Source: JBHHUI01 sp965248775 (GTDB taxonomy: Bacteria; Chloroflexota; Anaerolineae; Anaerolineales; JBHHUI01). From it: DNA of 64,000 nt. The translations under genes were made by a program, and so were the position numbers. Below, piece by piece: positions 19,241 through 26,610 of the stretch (position 1 is the stretch's first letter; each line of letters begins with the position of its first letter). The DNA lies in NCBI GenBank assembly GCA_965248775.1, contig OZ252150.1, positions 1,612,001-1,676,000 of the forward strand, written 5' to 3'. The notes beneath the pieces are model-generated. The model had not been told where the DNA came from, ran no database searches, and was given only the letters and a program-made list of their open reading frames with translations.

Positions 19241-21316
19241 TTATTGGGATCGAGAAAGTTCAAGTTGCGATCGGAGACTTTCTGCGTCTGTTACAGGCAA
19301 CTGGCAGGTGAAGTTCCGGCACACATATGCAGTCGAATGACCGTCCACCAGAGGTCTATTAGCGAGAAGTGGAATTTGCGATTCGAATCCAGGGGAATGT
19401 TGCGCCACAACCTGATGTGGACGATAAGGCAGATTAACTTCAGCAAGCATCTCGTGAGTCTCATGGCTTTTTAGATCGCCAATGATCGCGATCTCTTGTG
19501 CCCCTCCCATTGCAAATGAGAGTGCTTGCAACCACTGTGCAAATGCAGTCGGATATTGTTCTGCCGCTGCTTGCATGGGGGCGATTGTAGCTGTTGCAAT
19601 GTCGTGGTACCTGGATTCCCCGGTGTATGCAGCCAACCTGAGCAGAACCCCGACTGCCATCGCATTCCCGGAGGGAGTGGCATTGTCCTGAATTGAGCGC
19701 GGACGGGCAACCAGTGACTCGTGGTCGTCGCTGGTATCGAAAAAGCCGACTCCACCCTCATCCGCGAAATGATCAATCATCAAGTCCGCTAATTCGCGTG
19801 CGGCTTGAAACCAGCGTTCTTCGAAAGTTGTCTGATACAACTCCAGCAGGCCGTCGATCAGGTTGGAATAATCTTCCAGATAGCCATTCAGTCTCGCCGG
19901 ACCGACGCCGCGATATGTGCGCAGCAAACGCCCTTCAGATGTCCGCATATTGTTGAGGAGAAACTCTCCGTTTCGGATAACTGCCTCTTGGTAGTCGTGC
20001 CTTTCAAATACTCGCGCGGCTTCAGAGAGGCTCGCCAACATCATCCCGTTCCAGCCGGTCAATATCTTGTCGTCCAGACCCGGCTTGATACGCTGCTCCC
20101 GAGCTTGCCATAATGCCTTCTTCGCCTGGCCCAGTCTCTCATCCAGTTCAGCACGGCTGATACCAAAACGTTCGGCGAGTGCTGCTGGCGGAACACGAAC
20201 GTTCAGGATATTTTTGCCCTCGAAATTTCCACGAGGAGTCACATCGAAGGCTAGATCGAATAGCTCTGTCTCCGGTTCGAGACCGGCATCCGCAAGAACT
20301 GTAGCAACCTCTTCCGGCGTCCATACGAAAAATTTGCCTTCTTCGCCTTCCGAGTCAGCATCCTGCGTACTGTAGAATCCTCCTTCGGGCGATGTCATTT
20401 CGCGCATAACGTAATCGCAAATTTCCTCGCAGACCCGCCGATCGAATTGATTATTGGTTAATTGGTAAGCGTGCAAATAGCAACGTGCGAGCTGGGCATT
20501 GTCGTATAACATCTTCTCAAAATGCGGCACCAACCAGTGATCATCCACCGAGTAGCGATGAAAGCCCCCCCCGAGCTGATCATACATGCCGCCGTCCGCC
20601 ATAGCTTGCAAGGTCTTCTCGGCCATTTCCAATGCTAATGGATCGCTGCTGCGGAAGTGTTGTCGGAGCAGGAACTCAATCGTCATAGGTTGGGGAAACT
20701 TGGGTGCGCCTCCCCAACCGGCATTACGCCAGTCGAATCCATTCCAGATCGTCTTAGTAGCCTCATCGAGAGAAGCTGTGGATAGTTTCGTCTGACCTTT
20801 ACCGAGAGTGCCCAATTCGTCACGCAAGATATGCTGCAGAATACTTTGCCCGCTCCGGATGAGCTCGTCACGTCGATTCTGCCAGGAATCCATCACTCCG
20901 CGAAGCACGTCGGGGAAAGCGGGCATGCCCTGGCGACGTTCGGGAGGAAAATAAGTTCCGCCATAGAACGGTACGCCTTTAGGAGTCAAGAACACGCTCA
21001 TCGGCCAGCCACCTTGTCCCGTCAGAGCGACCACTGCACTCATATAAATTGAATCTAGGTCCGGTCTTTCCTCGCGGTCAACTTTGATATTGACAAAGTT
21101 GGCATTCATCAGAACAGCGATATCTTCATTTTCGAAGCTCTCATGTTCCATGACATGACACCAATGACAGGCTGCGTATCCAATACTCAGGAATATTGGC
21201 TTGTCTTCATCGCTGGCTTTTTGCAAAGCAGCTTCTCCCCACGGATACCATTCAACGGGGTTATCTTGATGCTGTAGAAGGTAAGGGCTTGTTTCGTGCG
21301 CGAGGAGATTTGTCAT
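19241..21316 (-). CDS. DUF255 thioredoxin-fold protein (YyaL/SPATA20 family)
   Basis: A 691-residue soluble protein of the usual family length. The N-terminal thioredoxin-like domain begins LLAHETSPYLLQHQDNPVEW and has CHWCHVMEHESF (Cys50, Cys53) and VDREERPD. It is followed by an (alpha/alpha)6-type glycosidase-like region with GGFHRYSVDDHWLVPHFEKM and LTGWNGMMLASL. The family is conserved from bacteria to mammals, but its biochemical role is not settled. Its 3' end overlaps the start of the SGNH gene by about 23 bp, implying cotranscription before that gene was broken. Confidence 0.9.
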   Translation of the reverse strand: MTNLLAHETSPYLLQHQDNPVEWYPWGEAALQKASDEDKPIFLSIGYAACHWCHVMEHESFENEDIAVLMNANFVNIKVDREERPDLDSIYMSAVVALTGQGGWPMSVFLTPKGVPFYGGTYFPPERRQGMPAFPDVLRGVMDSWQNRRDELIRSGQSILQHILRDELGTLGKGQTKLSTASLDEATKTIWNGFDWRNAGWGGAPKFPQPMTIEFLLRQHFRSSDPLALEMAEKTLQAMADGGMYDQLGGGFHRYSVDDHWLVPHFEKMLYDNAQLARCYLHAYQLTNNQFDRRVCEEICDYVMREMTSPEGGFYSTQDADSEGEEGKFFVWTPEEVATVLADAGLEPETELFDLAFDVTPRGNFEGKNILNVRVPPAALAERFGISRAELDERLGQAKKALWQAREQRIKPGLDDKILTGWNGMMLASLSEAARVFERHDYQEAVIRNGEFLLNNMRTSEGRLLRTYRGVGPARLNGYLEDYSNLIDGLLELYQTTFEERWFQAARELADLMIDHFADEGGVGFFDTSDDHESLVARPRSIQDNATPSGNAMAVGVLLRLAAYTGESRYHDIATATIAPMQAAAEQYPTAFAQWLQALSFAMGGAQEIAIIGDLKSHETHEMLAEVNLPYRPHQVVAQHSPGFESQIPLLANRPLVDGHSTAYVCRNFTCQLPVTDAESLRSQLELSRSQ

Positions 21317-21326
21317 AGTAGTTTAG

Positions 21327-22831
21327 CTCGACTTTGTACGTTTCAAGTAGCGTAACAAGCCATATTTAGCAGAGAATCGAGCAATGCGCGCGGGACTTTT
21401 ACGATATCGGGCTGCGACGGCGACATGGAAAAACCACTTGCCATCAGCCAGAGTTCACGCCGCACAGTTGCGATTGCATCAGAGAATGTTGGCAAAGGTT
21501 TGGCATACCAGGCAGCCGTTCGCACAGGGATTGGGTCATGCACATGCAACTTGTGAGCCGCCAGCGTGATCCAGGAAAACAGTCCTAGCAGCACCGGCGT
21601 GACGCGCGCGATGGCGGCATCGGACCACTGGCGCTGTGTCTCAACTCCGAGGTGGGCGCGCACTTCTTCGAACGTGACTTCCAGCTGCCCGCGTTGTACG
21701 AACCAGGTGATGACCTGTACCGGGTCAGCCCAGCGGTCCGTGCACAGCAAAGCTTGCGGCTTGAATTTGTCCTCAGGGTCGCGGATGAGAACCCAGCGCA
21801 GCGGCACAGTGGGCATCCCGCCGTGATACCAGACCGCCGTGCCGGCGGTGATTTCTACCGTGCGTTGTTTGTTGCTGTACCAGGCGACCGTGGTCTTCGT
21901 CCAAGCCGTTTCCGGGTCGTTGCAATGTGGGTAAGCGGGCCCCCTTCCAGTGACCCAGGCCCCACTGGACTGGGTGCGCCGTGGCCAGCCGAGCTGTTCG
22001 GGCTTGCGCGGCGGTGCCGGTTGATACAGGGCTGCGTCCAGACGCAGACGTGTGACGACCGCCACCGGCTCGGAGAGCGACTGACAGGCATGCAGGAATT
22101 CCAGCGCGGCGTAGCTATTGTCGGCCACAAGCACCAACTTTCGGCTGGGCAACCAGCGGCGCAGCTGGAAGACCATTTGGCGCGCCCAGTCGAGTACCGT
22201 TTTATGAGCGCGCGCTTTGTCCGCATAATATCGCTGAGAAGGCGCCAACAGTGTAAACACTGGCAGCGCCCACACGCGTATCGCCCATGGAATGTGTACA
22301 AGCCACATCAGGCTGATCCAGCGCAAGCCGCTGGCCTTCACGAAGTGACCCCCGCTCGAACGCACGGCGTCGCGATAGAGGCCGCGCGCCTTGATACGAC
22401 GACCCCAGCGACGTTCGATAGTTTCATCGATTCCAAACACCAAAGTCTCGTCACCGTAATCAAAGTGCTGCAAAAGCAACGCAAGCAACAATTGGCTCAA
22501 CTTACGTGCCGACCAGGTCGCGCGATTGAGCACGTGGTGAAACTTCGCAAAATTACCGGCACTGCTCAGCCCCACACTTGCCGGGTACGGCAGTACTCGG
22601 TTACGCGCAGCGCAGCCGTCACCGTCCGCAAGTGCGGCGTCAGGATCGAACCGACCAGAAGCACCTGAGCTTTCCACCAAGTGCGCTTTTCGAACACTGT
22701 CGCGAAGGGCTTTAGCAAGTCTATAATGTCCGTGGGCAAGGTGAGCATTTTCCGACCTTTCTTGATCCAAAGGTCAGCTTACCTTGCCTTTCTATTTATG
22801 AGAAATCAGTCCCCAAATGTACAAAGTCGAG
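21327..22831 (-). mobile_element. IS4/IS701-superfamily element, 1505 bp, copy 1
   Basis: Complete element with terminal inverted repeats beginning CTCGACTTTGTAC at both ends and a 5-bp target duplication TTTAG (21322-21326 and 22832-22836). It lies between the DUF255 gene and the Nudix gene and breaks no reading frame. A second copy in the same orientation is at 62148-63666 (1519 bp), with target CTAAG; the two targets fit YTWAG. The copies differ by an 11-bp and a 3-bp indel. Confidence 0.9.
21343..22770 (-). CDS. DDE transposase of the IS4/IS701 type (475 aa)
   Basis: An intact reading frame of 475 residues. DDE-type motifs are VFGIDETIERRWGRRIKARG (about 114-133), LVADNSYAALEFL (about 210), and WFVQRGQLEVTFEEVRAHLG with the catalytic Glu (about 365). 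The segment around GRGPAYPHCNDPETAW is odd. Compared with the second copy this one lacks 11 bp, and it is this deletion that keeps the frame open. The other copy encodes ARLPTLQARLNDPE in a shifted frame, which looks more like the ancestral sequence. Activity is therefore uncertain. Confidence 0.85.
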   Translation of the reverse strand: MDQERSENAHLAHGHYRLAKALRDSVRKAHLVESSGASGRFDPDAALADGDGCAARNRVLPYPASVGLSSAGNFAKFHHVLNRATWSARKLSQLLLALLLQHFDYGDETLVFGIDETIERRWGRRIKARGLYRDAVRSSGGHFVKASGLRWISLMWLVHIPWAIRVWALPVFTLLAPSQRYYADKARAHKTVLDWARQMVFQLRRWLPSRKLVLVADNSYAALEFLHACQSLSEPVAVVTRLRLDAALYQPAPPRKPEQLGWPRRTQSSGAWVTGRGPAYPHCNDPETAWTKTTVAWYSNKQRTVEITAGTAVWYHGGMPTVPLRWVLIRDPEDKFKPQALLCTDRWADPVQVITWFVQRGQLEVTFEEVRAHLGVETQRQWSDAAIARVTPVLLGLFSWITLAAHKLHVHDPIPVRTAAWYAKPLPTFSDAIATVRRELWLMASGFSMSPSQPDIVKVPRALLDSLLNMACYAT

Positions 22832-22919
22832 TTTAGGAGGCATCTGTATTCGGATTATAGCAATTGGCTCGTCTGCGCATTCCTGAGTCAACTATAATCC
22901 ACATTGTCGGAGGTGGACA

Positions 22920-23351
22920 ATGCGGATTGGGTATGATTTTATTGGAGTCGGCGTAGGTGCCTTGATCGTTGGCGAAGACGAACAGGTGTTTCTGGCACAG
23001 CGCGGCCCGGGTGCAAAGAACGAACGTGGGTTTTGGGAATTTCCTGGTGGAATGATCGAGTTTGGAGAGACAATGGCAACCGCCCTGCGACGCGAGATGC
23101 AGGAAGAGTTCGGAGTTGAGATTGAAGTAGGCGATCTACTGGACGTGGTTGATCATATCCTACCTGAGGAGAATCAGCATTGGATCTCCCCATCTTTCAT
23201 TTGCAGAATCCTGAATGGCAGCCCTGTTGTTCGTGAGCCCGAAAAATGCACGGCCATCGGCTGGTTTGCTATCGATGAGTTTCCCAAAAAGCTAACCAAA
23301 ATCACAAGCGAAAATTTTAAGAGTTACAAAACATGGTTGACGACGATCTGA
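22920..23351 (+). CDS. Nudix hydrolase
   Basis: A 143-residue protein with a full Nudix box, GGMIEFGETMATALRREMQEEFGVE (quoted in parts: GGMIEFGET, then RREMQEEFG, about 43-66). Such enzymes cleave nucleoside diphosphate compounds or oxidised nucleotides with Mg2+. The overall pattern (FLAQRGPGAKNERGFWEFPGG) resembles MutT/ADP-ribose-type enzymes, but substrate is not assignable. A strong GGAGGTGG ribosome binding site precedes the ATG, and a TATAAT at 22893-22898 could be the -10 box. The gene overlaps the next by 19 bp. Confidence 0.9.
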   Translation: MRIGYDFIGVGVGALIVGEDEQVFLAQRGPGAKNERGFWEFPGGMIEFGETMATALRREMQEEFGVEIEVGDLLDVVDHILPEENQHWISPSFICRILNGSPVVREPEKCTAIGWFAIDEFPKKLTKITSENFKSYKTWLTTI

Positions 23352-24349
23352 TTCAGCAATCCACACAACCCAGGCCGCGGAATCCAGATGGATTCAGTTT
23401 GCTTGTTCTCGCTTTCGCCTTTGCATGGGTTGTTATCGTCACTCTCTCTTTTGGTTACGGAAGTTGGTTCGTTGGGGAATTTTCTTTCATCGAGAGCGGT
23501 GAATATCCGCCCGGGATCGTTTGGCTCCTTCTAGCTATTGTTCTCGCCCTTTTACTACTGTTTCCGCTCGCGGCACTTGGAATACTCTGGAAGGTTCCTC
23601 GTTACCGCGCAGTATTTCAGACATGGGCAATCGCCGCCGGCTACATTGCCCTTCTCGCACCAGCGCAATTTCCCGCCTACACTGCGGAGCAACCAATCAG
23701 AGTCCTGCGAATTGTTCTCCATGTAGTCTTCATAGTGTTGCTCTTGGGACTGGCAGCTATCAAGCGTCGCCGGAATCCGCACCAGACGATCACACAACCA
23801 GCGAACTTTCGCAGCATTTGGCCGGCCCTCCTTATTGCACCGTTTGTCATTCCCGGCTGGTTGCTCTGGGGCGCGGCCGGTTCAGCGCTGGATGTCTTTC
23901 TGGGATTAGCACAAGGGCTGCTGCTCGGGTTGGCAGTCGGACTCTTGCTCGGGCAATTTCTACTGCCAGTGCTGGGGCAAACTTCCAACGGAAGCGGCTG
24001 GGATATCACACTGGGCGGATTCGTAAGCGGGACAGTCCTGCTCATGATGTCCACCGGAATAAGCCTACGCGGGATTCATGTGCAATTAATGTGGGTGCTG
24101 CCAGCCTTGGGATGGCTTCTCATTGCATTGAGCCTTTGGGGCACAGTGAAGGCGCCGAAACAAAACTGGCCAGGGGTGGCTGCACTGATCGGGATCGCAG
24201 CCTCTACTGTTTTTATATTCGTGGACCCGGACGAGCTAACACTCGTTTTAAATCTCCTCACACGAGATGCATTTTTCTGGGCCAACCGCGCCGCATGGTT
24301 GGGCGCAGTCTCGGCCTGGTTGATTGGCATCATTCTCTTTCTGCTCTGA
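23333..24349 (+). CDS. Polytopic membrane protein, family not recognised
   Basis: A 338-residue protein with roughly nine to ten hydrophobic helices and short loops. It begins MVDDDLIQQSTQPRPRN, so the N-terminus is probably cytoplasmic. No transporter, enzyme or signature motif was recognised. Its start overlaps the Nudix gene by 19 bp, which suggests translational coupling, and the subtilase gene follows about 65 bp later. A role linked to the secreted protease is possible only by position. Confidence 0.65.
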   Translation: MVDDDLIQQSTQPRPRNPDGFSLLVLAFAFAWVVIVTLSFGYGSWFVGEFSFIESGEYPPGIVWLLLAIVLALLLLFPLAALGILWKVPRYRAVFQTWAIAAGYIALLAPAQFPAYTAEQPIRVLRIVLHVVFIVLLLGLAAIKRRRNPHQTITQPANFRSIWPALLIAPFVIPGWLLWGAAGSALDVFLGLAQGLLLGLAVGLLLGQFLLPVLGQTSNGSGWDITLGGFVSGTVLLMMSTGISLRGIHVQLMWVLPALGWLLIALSLWGTVKAPKQNWPGVAALIGIAASTVFIFVDPDELTLVLNLLTRDAFFWANRAAWLGAVSAWLIGIILFLL

Positions 24350-24415
24350 AATCGAATTCCAAAATGGGAAATATCCGGCAAAGTCAAACTCGGAACTGGC
24401 GGAGTATGGCTTGCC

Positions 24416-25759
24416 GTGCTAGCTCTATTCCTGCTCACCGGCACACACACCCTGCATGGTGAACGACTCTTCGTGATCCTGGCCGATCAGAGCGATCTAT
24501 CTACAATTGCTGCCATTGCCGACTACGATGAACGGCGAACGCGAGCGTACGATATGCTGGTGAACCACGCAGAGCAGTCCCAGTCCGACCTGCGAGCTGG
24601 ACTGGTCCGTTTTCGAATAGAATACACACCGTACTACCTCATAAATGCCCTCGAAGTAAGGGGTGGGCCATTGATAAGGCTCTGGCTCGCGTCGCGTCCG
24701 GAAGTAGATCGGGTGATCGCCAGCCCAGTACTGCGACCCTTGCCTGCACATGCTCCCGCATCCAGTGGAAGCGCCACAGCCCCCCAGCGACCGCAGTGGA
24801 ATCTGACGAGTATCGGCGCCGACCGAGTCTGGGAAGAATTTGGGGTTACGGGCAGCAACATCGTGGTTGGGCAATCAGATTCTGGCGTGCAGTGGGATCA
24901 CCCCGAGCTGCTTTCAAGTTATCGCGGCTCCAAAGAAGATCACAACTATCACTGGTTGGACCCGTGGACGGACGAACAGGCGCCAATCGACTTTGGCGGT
25001 CACGGTACGCATACGCTCGGCAGTGTTCTTGGAGACAATGTCGGGGTTGCTCCAGACGCCACCTGGTTTGCCTGCGCGAACCTGCAGCGCAATCTTGGGA
25101 ACCCTGCACTCTACCTGGACTGCTTGCAGTTCATGCTTGCCCCCTATCCCATTGATGGCGATCCATTCACGGATGGTGACGCACTCCTCTCGGCGCACGT
25201 CCTCAACAATTCCTGGGGTTGCCCACCCATCGAGGGCTGCGACGCAGAAGCATTGCAACCCGCTGTCCATGCATTGCGCGCAGCGGGTATCTTTGTCGTG
25301 GCATCTGCTGGCAATGAAGGACCGAATTGTGAAAGCATAAAATCGCCTATTGCAATCTATGATGATGTATTTTCAGTCGGCGCGATCGATGAATTCGACG
25401 AGTTATCCGATTTCAGTTCGATCGGGCCAGTGACAATCGATGGCAGTCACCGTACAAAACCGGACATCGTTGCGCCGGGTGTAGATGTGCTCTCAGCTTA
25501 TCCCCAGGGTACGTTCAAACTCGCCTCCGGTACATCTATGGCAGGCCCACATGTCGTCGGGGTCGTCGCACTGATGTGGTCTGCCAATCCCAACTTGATA
25601 GGCAATATTGAGACCACGGAAGCCATACTTGCCGAGACAGCCCGGCCTTACAATGGATCGCGACCAATCTGTGATGGTGCGTCTGAAAATCCGAGTACAG
25701 CCATTGGCTATGGGCTCCTAGACGCCTATGCAGCCGTGGAACGGGCTCTCAAAGAATAA
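24416..25759 (+). CDS. Secreted subtilisin-like (S8) serine protease
   Basis: A protein of about 447 residues with the full S8 triad: Asp155 in GQSDSGVQWDHPEL, His196 in GGHGTHTLGS and Ser374 in SGTSMAGPHV, with oxyanion Asn in NNSWGCP (about 265). A short N-terminal hydrophobic segment (ALFLLTGTHTLHG) acts as signal peptide, and residues 15-105 look like an inhibitor-type propeptide. The start is uncertain: GTG 24416 is used because no ATG lies upstream in frame before a stop, yet the hydrophobic segment extends a few codons further upstream (GVWLAV). Expected to degrade extracellular protein. Confidence 0.88.
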   Translation: MLALFLLTGTHTLHGERLFVILADQSDLSTIAAIADYDERRTRAYDMLVNHAEQSQSDLRAGLVRFRIEYTPYYLINALEVRGGPLIRLWLASRPEVDRVIASPVLRPLPAHAPASSGSATAPQRPQWNLTSIGADRVWEEFGVTGSNIVVGQSDSGVQWDHPELLSSYRGSKEDHNYHWLDPWTDEQAPIDFGGHGTHTLGSVLGDNVGVAPDATWFACANLQRNLGNPALYLDCLQFMLAPYPIDGDPFTDGDALLSAHVLNNSWGCPPIEGCDAEALQPAVHALRAAGIFVVASAGNEGPNCESIKSPIAIYDDVFSVGAIDEFDELSDFSSIGPVTIDGSHRTKPDIVAPGVDVLSAYPQGTFKLASGTSMAGPHVVGVVALMWSANPNLIGNIETTEAILAETARPYNGSRPICDGASENPSTAIGYGLLDAYAAVERALKE

Positions 25760-25826
25760 GCTCTTCGTTCCCGGCTGAAACAAGCTGAATTTATTCCTTG
25801 CTGCGGGAGCTAAAATGAGATTGCGG

Positions 25827-25843
25827 TAATATCCGTGATATTA
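25827..25843. promoter_or_regulatory. Inverted repeat upstream of ABC exporter genes (candidate operator)
   Basis: A perfect 7-bp inverted repeat with a 3-bp centre, TAATATC-CGT-GATATTA, ending 7 bp before a TACAAT that could be a -10 box (25850-25855), and 48 bp before the start of the ABC ATPase gene. The symmetry suits a dimeric regulator, but the sequence is A/T-rich and could arise by chance. Confidence 0.35.
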
Positions 25844-25890
25844 TTCACATACAATTTGTATTTCTACTAACTCAATCGAAGTTACGATTT

Positions 25891-26604
25891 ATGCCATCTG
25901 AAAACGGTTCTCCAGCTTTCGTCCGCATCAAGCAGGTCGTCAAACGCTTTCCTGTAGGGGGCGACGAGATAACCGTTTTGCGTGGAATATCCTTCGATGT
26001 AAATCGCGGCGAATTTGTTTCAATCGTTGGCCCCTCGGGTAATGGCAAGTCTACACTGCTCAACATGGTCACAGGTATTGATCACCCCTCTGAGGGTGAA
26101 GTAGTGATCGATGGTCAGGCAGTACATCAGTTGAGCGAAAATCAATTGGCAATTTGGCGCGGACAAAATGTCGGCATCATCTTTCAATTTTTTCAGATGC
26201 TTCCGGCGCTCAGTTTGCTGCAAAATGTGATACTTCCGATGGAATTTGCGGACAAGTTTAATAACAAACGCAAACGACGCGAACGCGCCCAGCACTTGCT
26301 TGATATCGTTGGGTTGGCAGACCAGGCACACAAACTCCCGAATGTTGTTTCCGGGGGTGAGCAACAACGAGCCGCCATCGCCCGTGCCCTTGCAAACGAC
26401 CCACCTTTGATCGTGGCCGATGAACCGACCGGTAATCTGGATGCCAAAACAGCTGAGACTGTCTTCGAACTTTTCTCCGATCTCGTGGAACAAGGCAAGA
26501 CCCTGATGATGGTCACACACAACGCAGCCCTCGCACAACGCGTGCCGCGTGTCATTGAGATTGTGAACGGCTTTATCTTTCGCGATGAGAATAACGGCAC
26601 GTAA
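25891..26604 (+). CDS. ABC transporter ATP-binding protein (MacB/LolD type)
   Basis: A 237-residue ATPase with Walker A GPSGNGKS (47-54), Q-loop FQFFQMLPALS, signature VSGGEQQRAAIARAL, Walker B LIVADEP and the switch His in MMVTHN. The arrangement is that of the MacB/LolD/FtsE subfamily, which drives mechanotransmission or export rather than import. The permease follows 6 bp later, so the two form an operon. The cargo is unknown. Confidence 0.92.
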   Translation: MPSENGSPAFVRIKQVVKRFPVGGDEITVLRGISFDVNRGEFVSIVGPSGNGKSTLLNMVTGIDHPSEGEVVIDGQAVHQLSENQLAIWRGQNVGIIFQFFQMLPALSLLQNVILPMEFADKFNNKRKRRERAQHLLDIVGLADQAHKLPNVVSGGEQQRAAIARALANDPPLIVADEPTGNLDAKTAETVFELFSDLVEQGKTLMMVTHNAALAQRVPRVIEIVNGFIFRDENNGT

Positions 26605-26610
26605 CTCTCT

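Larger units (their letters stand above)
16803..19263 (-). pseudogene. Membrane-anchored SGNH/GDSL hydrolase, broken by an IS and a frameshift
   Basis: The gene starts at TTG 19263, overlapping the end of the DUF255 gene, and encodes 37 residues with a membrane helix before a 1284-bp IS at 17869-19152. Removal of the element and one GAAAACAA copy joins SLATIVF to TLVVFEMIVRV in frame. A second lesion is a 1-bp deletion near 17573-17584: adding one base restores FHAALEEILDIEVIAGG. The repaired protein has about 389 residues, with the SGNH block I motif LLLGDSFVEA, a later GGHHGWGTDN block, and the C-terminal DGHWTAAGH catalytic Asp/His motif. Family enzymes are esterases or O-acetyl transferases/esterases of surface polysaccharides; the substrate is unknown. 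Non-functional as it stands. Confidence 0.8.

Noticed and set aside
21652..22668. 338-codon plus-strand frame in the YTWAG-targeting element
   Set aside because: Antisense shadow of the transposase; a shifted version appears in copy 2, which shows it is not conserved as a gene.
23521..24462. 313-codon frame overlapping the membrane protein gene
   Set aside because: Its product is rich in Arg, Ser, Thr and His without hydrophobic pattern; the overlapping frame encodes a clear polytopic membrane protein.
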